54,179 bases of DNA from an uncultured Eubacterium sp. (GCA_900550135.1 URQO01000007.1:1-54179); one strand, 5' to 3'. Counted from the first letter of the stretch, positions 7,484 through 17,036 are shown. The notes: generated by a model not told the origin, from the letters alone. Translations and numbers: made by a program.

Positions 7484-8767
7484 TCATTTTCCCATTACAA
7501 TGTCAATCAACCTTGCCAGTGGCTCTGCTGCATTTATCGCCTCCTGATATGTATTGGTCTGCGCTCCCACTTCTATTAACATGGACTGCCTGCACAAATC
7601 CAGATTGTATTTATATGCATTTACATAGTTATGTCTTGCAAATCCCGGATAATATGCCTCTGCATTTATTTTCATTTGCAAAGTAAGTGCAAGGTTTTCA
7701 TATAAATATGGGTTATATAAATAATCTATATTTCCCGTATTTTTAAATCTGGACATTCCATTAAAAAACATTACCTGTGCTGTGCTTTTTCCATTTACTT
7801 CAGTCACCAGTCTTGTATTTTGAGATACACCGTCTCTATGAATATCCAAAATTAAACTAATTGAAGGATACTTATTTAATATCTTTTTCACACCTTCTCT
7901 TGACTGATCATACGCCTCGTTTCTGTCAAGACTTCCGTTTACTATATCGTAAGTTGATTTGTCATGAATAACATTATATCCAAACTGTTCTTTTAATACT
8001 TTGCATAACCTGTCTCCCACCCCAATAATTGTGGTTGCTTCATTTCCATTGCTGTTACTGAAATCTTCCTGGGAATGTGTATGATATATTAAAATTTGTG
8101 GTTTTTTACTGTTACCTTTTATTTTAAATTTTTCTGTTAATGCTTTTTGCAATGGCAAATCGTTTTCTGTTAAAGTAGTTGCCGCTGTAACAATATAATA
8201 CTTACTTTTAACGCTATCAAAAGTTCCAATATTTGATGCTGTATATAGTTTTCCTTTGATTTTTGGCATTGGAACCATAACTTTTCCACTTGCTTTTTTC
8301 ACCTTTGTTTCTCTCTTATTTTCTTTTTTCTTTTTGGTAGTTTCGGGTACTGTAGTTTCTTCCTCATTTGTTTTTTCATATATCAGATTCACCACCTGTT
8401 CATATCCGGGGTCTTCAGTATTATAGGTATACTCACTGTATTTCATATATTCACTTACAATCTTGTTTAACGCCTGCTTTTTTGCCTGTTCCGACAAGGT
8501 TGTATTATTTTCAAGAAAAATCTGATATTGATTCATAATGCTTCTGTTTCCGATTATTTCTTTAGCTATTATTTTAGATGTACTGCTAATTGCTGTCAGT
8601 GTTACTTCCTTTGTTTTATTGTTAGTTATTATATTAAGGCATTTTAATGATATGTATGCGCAAAGAATAATTATGATAACTTTAACAAACAGTCTAAAAT
8701 ACATACCTGATGTATTTATCTTCAATGATTTTCTTCTATTAAAATACATTCTTCTTTGCACACCCAC
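7484..8767 (-). CDS. spoIIP: Stage II sporulation protein P (SpoIIP)
   Basis: Peptidoglycan amidase/endopeptidase of the SpoIIDMP machine that thins septal wall and drives engulfment during sporulation. 427 residues: a transmembrane anchor at about 28-48, a charged linker with a Glu/Lys-rich segment (about 145-165), then the SpoIIP catalytic domain with ILIYHTHSQEDF, LDIHRDGVSQ and the C-terminal MLIEVGAQTNT, containing the zinc-ligand His and Glu residues. The start taken is a GTG at 8767 behind AAAGGTGAG; an ATG at 8749 is possible but has a poorer site. It lies directly downstream of gpr, the same order as in Bacillus. Confidence 0.95.
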   Translation of the reverse strand: MGVQRRMYFNRRKSLKINTSGMYFRLFVKVIIIILCAYISLKCLNIITNNKTKEVTLTAISSTSKIIAKEIIGNRSIMNQYQIFLENNTTLSEQAKKQALNKIVSEYMKYSEYTYNTEDPGYEQVVNLIYEKTNEEETTVPETTKKKKENKRETKVKKASGKVMVPMPKIKGKLYTASNIGTFDSVKSKYYIVTAATTLTENDLPLQKALTEKFKIKGNSKKPQILIYHTHSQEDFSNSNGNEATTIIGVGDRLCKVLKEQFGYNVIHDKSTYDIVNGSLDRNEAYDQSREGVKKILNKYPSISLILDIHRDGVSQNTRLVTEVNGKSTAQVMFFNGMSRFKNTGNIDYLYNPYLYENLALTLQMKINAEAYYPGFARHNYVNAYKYNLDLCRQSMLIEVGAQTNTYQEAINAAEPLARLIDIVMGK

Positions 8768-8812
8768 ACCTCACCTTTGTCCATTATTATATTATATGCC
8801 TGCTTTATTTTC

Positions 8813-9709
8813 TTATGCCAAAACCTGCCTGCAATATTGATTAATTCCACCTGCAATAATTTTGCTTAAATTGTCTACTATTTCATCAACGTCCTTTGGC
8901 GTTACAAACATCTGCTCTGTTTCCTCGGACAACAATTCTTCAAAAAGCTGATATTTTTCCTGTGTAGTGTAATCTTTAAAAAAATTTGAAATAGGATTAT
9001 TTTTCACATGAGTTAATATTTTAATAAGATTCTCCATTGTATCATTTACAATAGTTGCCCCACTAACCACCATAGGCACTCCTATTGCCACAACCTTTTT
9101 GTCAAGGCTGTCCATATTTAATCCCTTTCTATGGTTTCCAATACCTGATCCAGGAGTGATTCCTGTATCAGTAATCTGAATGGTTGTAGTTATTCTTCTT
9201 ACATTTCTTGCAGCAAGAGAGTCTATTGCAATAATTATGTCCGGATTTACCTGGTCCACAATACCTTTTACAATATCGTATGTCTCCATTCCTGTCTGGG
9301 CTAAAACTCCTGGTGCAATACAATATACATTATCTTTGCAGTGAATTCCTTCCACTGTTTTAGGACCAAGTGCATCAGGTGTTGCAAGGGAATTTCCAAG
9401 CCCCACTATCAATATGGATTTGCCATTAACATCACCTGTTAAATTTAATAAATTGTCTGATAATATGTCTTTGATTTTCTTTTGATTACTATTTTCTGTT
9501 TCTTTTAAAAGCCCTGATTCCATGGTTATATAAGTACCTATTGGTTTTTTCATGGCTTTTTCTCCATTCTTATTTAGGATTTTAACTGTTGTTGTGGTTA
9601 AGTTTATGCCTTTTGTATAATCTTTTTTTATTTCCACTCCTTCTATTTCTACATTTCTTTCAAATCTTTCTCTTTCCTCCAATGCCAAGTCTGTGTAAAT
9701 ATTTTTCAT
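8813..9709 (-). CDS. gpr: Germination protease GPR
   Basis: Atypical aspartic endoprotease that degrades the small acid-soluble proteins protecting spore DNA, supplying amino acids on germination. 298 residues, shorter than the Bacillus enzyme but usual for clostridial forms. The family features seen are the N-terminal propeptide with TDLALEERERF, the following EGVEIKKDYTKGI region, and the nucleotide-fold-like LIVGLGNSLATPDALGP and PDIIIAIDSLAA segments. GGAGG precedes the ATG at 9709. The downstream neighbour is spoIIP. Forespore (sigma F/G) control is expected from the family, but I could not identify a convincing -35/-10 for those factors. Confidence 0.95.
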   Translation of the reverse strand: MKNIYTDLALEERERFERNVEIEGVEIKKDYTKGINLTTTTVKILNKNGEKAMKKPIGTYITMESGLLKETENSNQKKIKDILSDNLLNLTGDVNGKSILIVGLGNSLATPDALGPKTVEGIHCKDNVYCIAPGVLAQTGMETYDIVKGIVDQVNPDIIIAIDSLAARNVRRITTTIQITDTGITPGSGIGNHRKGLNMDSLDKKVVAIGVPMVVSGATIVNDTMENLIKILTHVKNNPISNFFKDYTTQEKYQLFEELLSEETEQMFVTPKDVDEIVDNLSKIIAGGINQYCRQVLA

Positions 9710-9875
9710 GATTTTCCTCCATTAATTATATTTTCATTTAGTTTTTCAATGTACTATTTTAATATTAAACAGCAATTATATAAGTTATTTTTCTATTTGT
9801 AAGTTAATCTGTAGCAGTTTAAAATTTATCATCACTGTTTGTTTTTAGATTTATTACATTAGTTTGTTTTTAGTA
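9710..9875. other. AT-rich divergent spacer between gpr and rpsT
   Basis: This stretch separates gpr (minus) from the rpsT promoter (plus). It carries no open frame with a ribosome binding site. It must hold the gpr promoter, but no forespore-type consensus stands out. Confidence 0.5.
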
Positions 9876-9904
9876 TTGACAATATTTTGCATTTCTACTA
9901 CAAT
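9876..9904 (+). promoter_or_regulatory. Sigma-A promoter of rpsT
   Basis: Consensus TTGACA (9876-9881) and TACAAT (9899-9904) are separated by 17 bp. This is one of the best matches in the window, as expected for a ribosomal protein gene. Transcription would begin near 9911 and give a leader of about 108 bases. Confidence 0.85.
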
Positions 9905-9914
9905 AATTCTTGAT

Positions 9915-9987
9915 GTCTGCGTTTAGTCCGCATATTCCAAATAACGCAGACCGGTAACTGATTTCCAATCTCTCTCAACGGAAATCA
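9915..9987 (+). promoter_or_regulatory. Two-hairpin leader of rpsT
   Basis: GTCTGCGTT (9915-9923) pairs with AACGCAGAC (9943-9951), and TGATTTCC (9959-9966) pairs with GGAAATCA (9980-9987). Both perfect stems lie between the promoter and the ribosome binding site. Autoregulation by S20 binding its own mRNA is known in Escherichia coli; a similar role here is inference. Confidence 0.5.
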
Positions 9988-10018
9988 AATTATTATATTT
10001 ATCGCGGAGGTAATGACA

Positions 10019-10282
10019 ATGGCAAACATTAAGTCAGCAAAGAAAAGAATTTTAGTTAATCAGACAAGATACGAAAGAAACAAAGGCGTTAAGTCAGCAG
10101 TTAAGACTGCAATCAAAAAAGTTGAAGCAGCAGTAGCAGCTAACGACAAGGCAGCAGCTGATGAAGCTTTAAAGGCAGCTACAAAGGCTATTACAATGGC
10201 TGGTTCAAAGGGTATCTACCACAAGAACAACGTTGCTAGAAAAGTTTCAAGATTAACAAAATTAGTAAACACAATTGCTTAA
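10019..10282 (+). CDS. rpsT: 30S ribosomal protein S20 (bS20)
   Basis: Primary binding protein of 16S rRNA in the small subunit. 87 residues, basic, alanine- and lysine-rich and fully helical in character, beginning MANIKSAKKRILVNQTRYERN as the family does. An ATG at 10013 is too close to GGAGG; the ATG at 10019 has an eight-base spacing and gives the usual N-terminus. It is monocistronic: it has its own promoter and structured leader and a strong terminator shared with the convergent holA gene. Confidence 0.97.
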   Translation: MANIKSAKKRILVNQTRYERNKGVKSAVKTAIKKVEAAVAANDKAAADEALKAATKAITMAGSKGIYHKNNVARKVSRLTKLVNTIA

Positions 10283-10289
10283 TCAGATT

Positions 10290-10340
10290 AAGTAACAAAA
10301 TAAAACGTCGGTCAGTGACCGGCGTTTTATTTTGTTACTT
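10290..10340. terminator. Bidirectional terminator between rpsT and holA
   Basis: A 24-bp near-perfect stem (one T-G wobble) surrounds a 3-base AGT loop; its core is CGGTC/GACCG and the outer part is A/T-rich, so U runs arise on either strand. It fits intrinsic termination of both convergent genes. The holA stop codon lies inside the right arm. Confidence 0.88.
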
Positions 10341-11315
10341 TTTCTTACTGTATTTTATAAGAAGCATTTCAACTCCTATATTTTCATCCATTATACCTTT
10401 TTTTATGCTTTCCTCTGTTGTCACACAGTCTGCTAAAGCATTTTTTAGTTCTGTTACCGAAAAATTTCTACTTTGATTTATGCTTTTTGATGCAATAAAG
10501 CCCTGAACCCCCATAATATTTGCCACTTGGTCTTTTCCCATTCCTCTTGCCGACAAATCCTTTGCCTGCAAAATTAAATTGAACTGTCTTGCAATCATAA
10601 ACAAAATACGCATAGGTGGTTCTTTTTCTTCGATAAGTTCATAATAACAATCCAGTGTTTTTTTCTGGTTTTTAACAGATATTGCATCCACCATGTCAAA
10701 AATTCTCACACTTAACTGCTTGATTGAAACGGCGTCAATATCTTCCTTTGATATTACTTCTTTATTTAAATCATAACTAATAAGTTTTTCGATTTCATTT
10801 GACAGCACTTCCATATCCGTTCCAACATTAGAAATAAAATATGCCATATTAGCCTTTGTTATTTTCTTTCCTGCTGAAGCAAATATTCTGGCTGCCCATA
10901 TTTCAAGGTCTTTTTCTGTCTGTCTATTTATTTCGCAAATGTACCCGTTTGCTTTTACAGCCTTGTACATCTTGCTGCGCTTATCCACATTGTCTTCTAC
11001 AAACAAAAAAATCGTTGTTTCAGGGATTTTTGACATATACTCTGCCAACTGTTCTCCACCACTTTTAAACAGTCCTGTAGACTCCATTACTATAAGTCTG
11101 TGTTCCGCAAAAAACGGTGATGTTTCGGCATTATCTATTACATCATTTATATCAATATTCTTTCCTTCATATAATGCCAAATTCATCGTGTTATCATCTG
11201 TAATGGCTTTTATTAACTGATTTTTATAATTTAGTTTCAGGTACTCTTCCTCACCACATATCAGGTAAGCATTTTTAAAAGTCCTATTTTTAATATCTGC
11301 TGTTAATGTTTTCAA
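10335..11315 (-). CDS. holA: DNA polymerase III delta subunit
   Basis: Clamp-loader subunit that opens the beta sliding clamp. 326 residues with the family's N-terminal segment (NAYLICGEEEYLKLNY), the EHRLIVMES and SKIPETTIFLFVEDNVDKRSK motifs of the AAA+-like domains I and II, and a helical C-terminal collar domain. The start is a TTG at 11315 with AGAGGG seven bases upstream; no ATG is better placed. It lies directly downstream of comEC, the widely conserved comEA-comEC-holA neighbourhood of Bacillota, here interrupted by a two-component system and a GerMN gene. Confidence 0.94.
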   Translation of the reverse strand: MKTLTADIKNRTFKNAYLICGEEEYLKLNYKNQLIKAITDDNTMNLALYEGKNIDINDVIDNAETSPFFAEHRLIVMESTGLFKSGGEQLAEYMSKIPETTIFLFVEDNVDKRSKMYKAVKANGYICEINRQTEKDLEIWAARIFASAGKKITKANMAYFISNVGTDMEVLSNEIEKLISYDLNKEVISKEDIDAVSIKQLSVRIFDMVDAISVKNQKKTLDCYYELIEEKEPPMRILFMIARQFNLILQAKDLSARGMGKDQVANIMGVQGFIASKSINQSRNFSVTELKNALADCVTTEESIKKGIMDENIGVEMLLIKYSKKK

Positions 11316-11361
11316 TTATTTACCCTCTGTCTTTTAATATACCTTTACTATTTTATTAGAT

Positions 11362-13920
11362 TTATTTATAAATGGCAATTGGTTTATTTTGCCCTGTTAT
11401 ATCCATAGTCTCTCCATCAGTCTTTATGGTAACAGACTCATCTGCATCGGTTCTAAATACTTTTATTTTTTGGTTTATAAGTCTTGATAATGTTTCCTTT
11501 GTAGGGTGTCCATACCTATTATATTCTCCAACAGAAATAATGGCATATTGTGGGGTTGCTTTTTCCAACAGTTTTGTTGTTGTGGAATATTTTGAACCGT
11601 GATGTGCCACTTTTAAAACCGTCACCTTGGATATACGTTCATTCTCAATCAGTCTCTCCTCTACTTTCTCTGAAATATCACCTGTAAAAAGCATGGAGAA
11701 TTTTTTATATTTCATATTTAATACTGTAGAATAATCATTTCTATCCTCTGCCAAATATTCTCTGTCAGGATGTATACATTCAAATGTAATATCATCAATT
11801 TTCAATGTTACACCTGCACTTATATATTTAACATTCACACTGTTTTTTTCAGCAATATCCTTTAATTCCATATATTTTTCATCTTTGACTTTAATATCAG
11901 GCAAAATCAGATTTTTAACTTTTATATTATTATGCTTTGATTTTTTAAGTAGTTCTACCAAGCCATTTATATGATCTTCATCTGCATGTGTCATCACAGC
12001 ATAATTAATAAGCCCCGTACCTGTATATTTTATAAAGGGACTAATCTTATATTTTTCCACATCTTTTTCTGTTGTGCTTCCACCATCAATTGTAATGGTT
12101 GTTCCACCTGGTGTTTTTATAAATATCCCATCACCCTGTCCCACATCAACTGCTGTAACATAAAGCACTTTTGTTTCAAAAACCCTTTCATATTCTGATG
12201 GCATAACATATATTAAATATGCCAGCAGCGAAACTGCTACAATCAAAACAACCGGAAATTTGTTTTTTGTTCTGTTTAATTCTTTGTGTTTCAACTTTAA
12301 CTTTCTTACTGAAATTCCTTTTGTTGAAATGTTTTTCATCTTTAACTTTATCTTTTTTTCATTATTTTTCTTTAATTTTTCTAAAACAAACACAATAAGA
12401 ATAATTAACACATAATAAGAAATAACCAACCACAGATATGGCTTTCCCACTATTATATTTGCATATGGAACCTTTAATATAAAACTACTGATTTTCTGAT
12501 ACAACTCAAGTATTAATACTCCGGGAAACAAACTTATTGCACTAACAATGTCTCCCACAAAAGACAAAACCATACCCAAAACAGCCGACACAACTACTAC
12601 GCTCATTAGCGGAACAACCAACATATTTAACACAAATGAATATGTTGGAATTTGAAAATACAAATATGCTATTATTGGCAACATAAATATTGAAATTGAT
12701 ATGCCAAATATTAACTGGTTTAATAATGTTATCTTTACCTTTATAAGCCACTGTTTTATTTTTATATTTCCTTTCTCTTTATATTCCTCATTTCCTTTTA
12801 CTTTTTCGTTTGCTGTTTTTCTGATTTCCTCCTTTTTTTTATGTTTTTCAATTTCCAAAATATACTGCACTCTTTCCCACAATATTGAAATGAAAAAAAT
12901 TGCAAGAAAAGTCATTTGAAAACCGCTATTATAAATAATAAACGGATTAGTAGTAATCATCATCAACATTGCAAATGACATTGCCGTTAAATAATCATAA
13001 TTTCTTCCTATGGCATCTCCAAGCAATCTTAACAAAAACATTGTCAGTGCTCTAACTGTTGCTATTTTCATACCTGACACAATTCCAAAACATATAACAA
13101 TAACTGTTGAAACTGCCCCTGATACTGCAAATCCTTGTTTTTTTCTTAATAATTTATATATATAAATACCAACAATGCTAATATGTAACCCACTAATTGC
13201 CAGCACATGTGCAATGCCACTTACGGAATAAAGTTCAATGATTTCCTCATCCATTTCACTTTTGTCCCCCAGCACCATTGCCTGAAAAATCTTATTTTTG
13301 TTTTTAAATATTTTAAAATAACCTTTTTTGTTACATACATTATCCAAATTAACTTCTATTTGCTTTTTCAATATATAAAGTTTATCTCTTAAAATATCTT
13401 TAGTATCTGATTCCACTACTATTTCTGAAGCTTTTATTTGTCCATAAAGTCCCATTGACATATAATATAACCTGCTATCAAAGTTTCCGGGATTTGTATT
13501 TTTCTTAAATATCTTAAATTTTCCTTTTACTATTAAGCAGTTTCCTATATGAATGTTTGAAACATCTCCTGTGGTAACAAGTATCTGTTTGTAATTATTA
13601 TTTTTCACTTTTACATTTTGTAAAAAAATATTATATCCCGTTTTTGCATGCTCAATTTTATAGACATTTCCTGTAATTTCAACATTTATATTGTCTAAAG
13701 AAGAAATACTAACCTGCTTCTTTTCCTCATTACCTGTAACAATGTATCCCAAAATAATAAAGAAAAAAATCATCGCAAAAACTAATATTTTAATTTTTGT
13801 GATGATTTTAATTATAATCAATATAGTGACAACTGTTACAATTGCCCATTTCAAATCATTCACAGCTATAAACTCCCCAAGTACAAAAGCCAAACAAAAA
13901 TAAAAAATTGGTCGTTTTAT
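11362..13920 (-). CDS. comEC: DNA uptake channel ComEC/Rec2, apparent AUA start
   Basis: Polytopic membrane protein that carries single-stranded DNA into the cell during transformation. It shows the N-terminal DUF4131/OB-like region (about 60-160), the Competence membrane domain with VLAISGLHISIVG, and a C-terminal metallo-beta-lactamase-like domain with THADEDHINGL and AHHGSKYS. The first standard start is a TTG at 13893 without a ribosome binding site. AAGGAG lies seven bases before an in-frame ATA at 13920, and reading from there adds KRPIFYFCL, matching the usual ComEC beginning. I therefore place the start at the ATA (852 residues). It has an upstream GerMN lipoprotein gene and holA downstream. 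Confidence 0.9.
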   Translation of the reverse strand: MKRPIFYFCLAFVLGEFIAVNDLKWAIVTVVTILIIIKIITKIKILVFAMIFFFIILGYIVTGNEEKKQVSISSLDNINVEITGNVYKIEHAKTGYNIFLQNVKVKNNNYKQILVTTGDVSNIHIGNCLIVKGKFKIFKKNTNPGNFDSRLYYMSMGLYGQIKASEIVVESDTKDILRDKLYILKKQIEVNLDNVCNKKGYFKIFKNKNKIFQAMVLGDKSEMDEEIIELYSVSGIAHVLAISGLHISIVGIYIYKLLRKKQGFAVSGAVSTVIVICFGIVSGMKIATVRALTMFLLRLLGDAIGRNYDYLTAMSFAMLMMITTNPFIIYNSGFQMTFLAIFFISILWERVQYILEIEKHKKKEEIRKTANEKVKGNEEYKEKGNIKIKQWLIKVKITLLNQLIFGISISIFMLPIIAYLYFQIPTYSFVLNMLVVPLMSVVVVSAVLGMVLSFVGDIVSAISLFPGVLILELYQKISSFILKVPYANIIVGKPYLWLVISYYVLIILIVFVLEKLKKNNEKKIKLKMKNISTKGISVRKLKLKHKELNRTKNKFPVVLIVAVSLLAYLIYVMPSEYERVFETKVLYVTAVDVGQGDGIFIKTPGGTTITIDGGSTTEKDVEKYKISPFIKYTGTGLINYAVMTHADEDHINGLVELLKKSKHNNIKVKNLILPDIKVKDEKYMELKDIAEKNSVNVKYISAGVTLKIDDITFECIHPDREYLAEDRNDYSTVLNMKYKKFSMLFTGDISEKVEERLIENERISKVTVLKVAHHGSKYSTTTKLLEKATPQYAIISVGEYNRYGHPTKETLSRLINQKIKVFRTDADESVTIKTDGETMDITGQNKPIAIYK

Positions 13921-13939
13921 AACTGTTCTCCTTATTTAT

Positions 13940-14857
13940 TTATTTTTCTATAATATCCAAATTTCTAATAAATGGTTGAGATAGCGAAATCTTATTGTCA
14001 TACTTTTCTGTTGTATCACCATTTACACTAATCTGAACTTTATGAACACCATCAAGTTCAAGAAGTGAATCTACAATAGAATACACAACCACCTGAGCAG
14101 ATGCCCTGCTTTGTTCCGTCAAAAAACTTCCATCAAAGTCTACATAGCAGATTCCATTTGCCGTAACCACACTTACCACTTTTACCTTATTTGATAAAAC
14201 AGCACTATAGCCTTTTTTCTCAGGTCCTTTAATTAATTTTTCTACAATAAATCTTTCCTTTGATTTGTTACCATAATCTACACTCTTTAGATAATATTCT
14301 TTCAATGCAGTACCTTTTTCATTTGCAAAATACAACGTAAAGTCAGACTTTATTGCTGCATTGGTCTTTCCAAGGTTCATAACAAAGTCAGATGCCTCCA
14401 TTGCATTTAAATATCCGCCATCCTGTCTTTTGCATGGCTTGCCATTAACTGTAAACGCCACATATTCTACTTCTTTTATTTGTGAAAGAGTCAAAACCAC
14501 TGCTGACCTACACAAAAGTTCTCTTTTAACAGACTGCTCATAATACTTGTTGTTAAAATCTATTTTTAATATTCCATCTGTTAAATCGTAACCATTGACA
14601 GTGACCTCTGTTGGAATTGCACTGTCCATTTTCTTTTTTTTATCCGTTGTGGTCAGTTTGCCTAGCAACTCCTCTATCAACTTGTTTCCACCTGAAGATT
14701 TATTCTGATATTCTGCCGTTACAAGTCCTGTGTTTTTGTTTGACACACCATAAATTGTTATATTATTCTTTTTTGTACTATCTTTGCCACATGAAGAAAA
14801 ACCCAATACAAATGTCATACAAAGCAAAAGACTTAACAATCTGTATACTCTTTTCAT
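13940..14857 (-). CDS. GerMN-domain lipoprotein
   Basis: Predicted exported lipoprotein with two GerMN (sporulation and spore germination) domains. The signal peptide ends in a lipobox, GFSSC, at about residue 23. Two repeated modules follow (about 50-165 and 180-300); each has an alternating beta/alpha pattern and an xVDF element (LKIDFNN, CYVDFDGSF). GerM in Bacillus is needed for sporulation and germination, but GerMN lipoproteins also occur beside two-component systems of unclear role. It lies 11 bases after a histidine kinase gene, behind AAGGATGAG, and is almost certainly its operon partner. Confidence 0.88.
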   Translation of the reverse strand: MKRVYRLLSLLLCMTFVLGFSSCGKDSTKKNNITIYGVSNKNTGLVTAEYQNKSSGGNKLIEELLGKLTTTDKKKKMDSAIPTEVTVNGYDLTDGILKIDFNNKYYEQSVKRELLCRSAVVLTLSQIKEVEYVAFTVNGKPCKRQDGGYLNAMEASDFVMNLGKTNAAIKSDFTLYFANEKGTALKEYYLKSVDYGNKSKERFIVEKLIKGPEKKGYSAVLSNKVKVVSVVTANGICYVDFDGSFLTEQSRASAQVVVYSIVDSLLELDGVHKVQISVNGDTTEKYDNKISLSQPFIRNLDIIEK

Positions 14858-14868
14858 ATTCTCATCCT

Positions 14869-16329
14869 TTATGCAATATACTTTAATGGAATTCTAACAA
14901 TAAATGTTGTTCCTTCCCCTTCTTTACTATGAATCTTTATTGAACCATGATGTTTCTTTACAATATCTTTTGCAATTGCAAGACCCAGTCCTGTTCCACC
15001 TGTTTCTCTTGACCTTGCCTTGTCAACGCGGAAAAATCTTTCAAATACACGTTCCTGATCTTCTTCTGAAATACCGATTCCGGTGTCAATTACTTTAAGA
15101 TAAAAATACTGGTGATCTGAATTTAACGAAACTGTAACTGTTCCATCTGTGTTGTTGTATTTTATTGCATTTTCAACCAGATTTGTAGAAACACTTGCAA
15201 ATTTTAATTCATCAACATCTGCAATAACAGGTCTGAAGCTTTCAAATACCAGCTCAATGTTTTTATCTTCAGCAATTGGTTTAAGTCTCTTTAAGACAGT
15301 TTCCAAAATTTCATTAATATTGACTGTAGAAATATTTAATGTTGAATCAGGCTTTTCCATTTTTACCAAATCAAGTAAGTCTGTAATAATATCATTCTCT
15401 CTGTCGATTTCTTTACATATATCCCTTAAAAATTCCTGATACAATTCTTCAGGCATTCCTTCGTTTCCTATTAGAGATTCTGCAAGAACCTTCATAGATG
15501 TAATTGGCGTCTTTAATTCATGGGATACATTTGAAACAAACTCCTGCCTTGCCTGCTCCTGTTTTCTCATTCTATCCATAAAATGACTAAAGTCCTGATT
15601 AATCTGTGCAAGCTCTCCACTCTCATTGTTTTTTGAATGAGAATCATAAGATCCCGATACAATATCCCTTACCGTTTTGTGTATACGTTTTATCGGTCTG
15701 TTAAACAACATTGCACATGCCCAGCCGGATATTAAAGCAAATAACGTTAAAATGGCCTCAGCAATAATAACTATCTCTTCCATATTTTTCTTATAATCAA
15801 ATACATCTTCCATAGCATATCTGATATAAAGTACGCCTACGGTTTTATTCACTTTTTTTCCGGTCTGATTAATGTTTGCCACTGTAAGGGGTTTTGCGAA
15901 CTCAACGTAGCCTTTATCTTCGTTATTTATGTATATGTCCTTTCCTGACATACTTTTAATAACATTTTCAGCAACACTTGATTTTCCAACTTCACTTTTT
16001 TCAGTGTCAGACACAATCACATACTGACTGTTAATAATCTGCACTCTGCAGTTGTATTCACCTGCAAGGTGGGCTATCTGTGTTTCAACAGTTGTTGATT
16101 CTGTATTTTCATCCAGATATCCCTCGCTGATTATGCTGTTTACCAACATAGTATTGTTGATTTTCAGTCTGTCTATCTTTTTGCTTTGAAACTCCCCAAC
16201 ACTGATGTTATAAAATAAAACTCCAAAAATAAAAGAAGGAATCATTATACTCAATGTTACAATAACAAATACTCTAAATCTAAAACTTTTTAATACATTT
16301 ATTAATCTTTCAATTGGTTTCTTTTTCAT
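14869..16329 (-). CDS. Membrane sensor histidine kinase (WalK/PhoR-like)
   Basis: Sensor of a two-component pair with the regulator just upstream. 486 residues: transmembrane helix 1 at about 17-39, an extracellular PAS-like sensor of about 150 residues, transmembrane helix 2 at about 187-210, HAMP domain, HisKA with the phospho-acceptor His in VSHELKTPITS (about 270), and the HATPase domain with N box (NLVENAIKYN), G1 (DTGIGI), F box (FERFFRVD) and G2 (GGTGLGLAI). All catalytic boxes are intact. The stimulus is unknown; adjacency to GerMN, ComEA-like and ComEC genes suggests an envelope role. Confidence 0.92.
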   Translation of the reverse strand: MKKKPIERLINVLKSFRFRVFVIVTLSIMIPSFIFGVLFYNISVGEFQSKKIDRLKINNTMLVNSIISEGYLDENTESTTVETQIAHLAGEYNCRVQIINSQYVIVSDTEKSEVGKSSVAENVIKSMSGKDIYINNEDKGYVEFAKPLTVANINQTGKKVNKTVGVLYIRYAMEDVFDYKKNMEEIVIIAEAILTLFALISGWACAMLFNRPIKRIHKTVRDIVSGSYDSHSKNNESGELAQINQDFSHFMDRMRKQEQARQEFVSNVSHELKTPITSMKVLAESLIGNEGMPEELYQEFLRDICKEIDRENDIITDLLDLVKMEKPDSTLNISTVNINEILETVLKRLKPIAEDKNIELVFESFRPVIADVDELKFASVSTNLVENAIKYNNTDGTVTVSLNSDHQYFYLKVIDTGIGISEEDQERVFERFFRVDKARSRETGGTGLGLAIAKDIVKKHHGSIKIHSKEGEGTTFIVRIPLKYIA

Positions 16330-16333
16330 TTAT

Positions 16334-17020
16334 TTATCCTTGAAAATAATAACCCATGCCCCACTTTGTATGAACATACTCCGGCTTTGCAGGGTTTTCC
16401 TCTATTTTTTCTCTTAATCTTCTAACATTTACATCAACAGTTCTTGCATCTCCCGGATACTTTGTTCCCCAGATTATTGTAAGAAGTTGTTCCCTTGAAT
16501 AAATCTTTCCAGGATTTTCAGCTAATAGTTTTAAAATATCAAATTCTTTTACTGTCAGTCTGATTTCTTTCTCATCTATGTACAAACGTTTTGCCTCAAT
16601 ATCCAGTTTCATTTTCCCTGACGTGATAATCTTTGGCTTTGGTTCTGCTACAGGTGCTTTTCTTCTGTTTCTTCTTATAATCGCCTTAATTCTTGCCTTT
16701 ACTTCGAGAATATTAAAAGGCTTTGTAATATAATCATCAGCTCCATAGTCCAGTCCTAAAATTTTGTCCATGTCATCACCTTTTGCCGTAAGCATAATAA
16801 TAGGCATGTCCGAAAATTCTCTAATCTGTCTACATACTTCATATCCATCAAAGACAGGAAGCATCAAATCCAACAAAATAATGTCATATTCTTTATCTTT
16901 GGCTTTATCAACTGCCTCCTGACCATCGTATGCACAGTCAACTTCATAGCCTTCCTGCTCAAGGCTGAATTTTAATCCTTTTACGATTAACTTCTCATCA
17001 TCTACTACTAAAGCCTTCAT
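16334..17020 (-). CDS. OmpR/PhoB-family response regulator
   Basis: DNA-binding regulator of the kinase encoded four bases downstream. 228 residues: receiver domain with acidic pocket DD (7-8), phospho-acceptor D51 in LLDLMLP, the conserved T/K pair (MLTAKG, YITKPF), and a C-terminal winged helix (about 130-228) ending in the family's VDVNVRRLREKIE and WGMGYYF. It resembles the WalR (YycF) branch, but no walHIJ genes follow, so I do not name it. AAAGGGA precedes the ATG. Confidence 0.93.
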   Translation of the reverse strand: MKALVVDDEKLIVKGLKFSLEQEGYEVDCAYDGQEAVDKAKDKEYDIILLDLMLPVFDGYEVCRQIREFSDMPIIMLTAKGDDMDKILGLDYGADDYITKPFNILEVKARIKAIIRRNRRKAPVAEPKPKIITSGKMKLDIEAKRLYIDEKEIRLTVKEFDILKLLAENPGKIYSREQLLTIIWGTKYPGDARTVDVNVRRLREKIEENPAKPEYVHTKWGMGYYFQG

Positions 17021-17036
17021 TTTATTCCCTTTCTAT

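Noticed and set aside
16334..17020. Naming the first two-component pair WalRK
   Set aside because: The regulator resembles WalR, but walH/I/J genes are absent and the neighbours are competence and GerMN genes, so the name is not supported.
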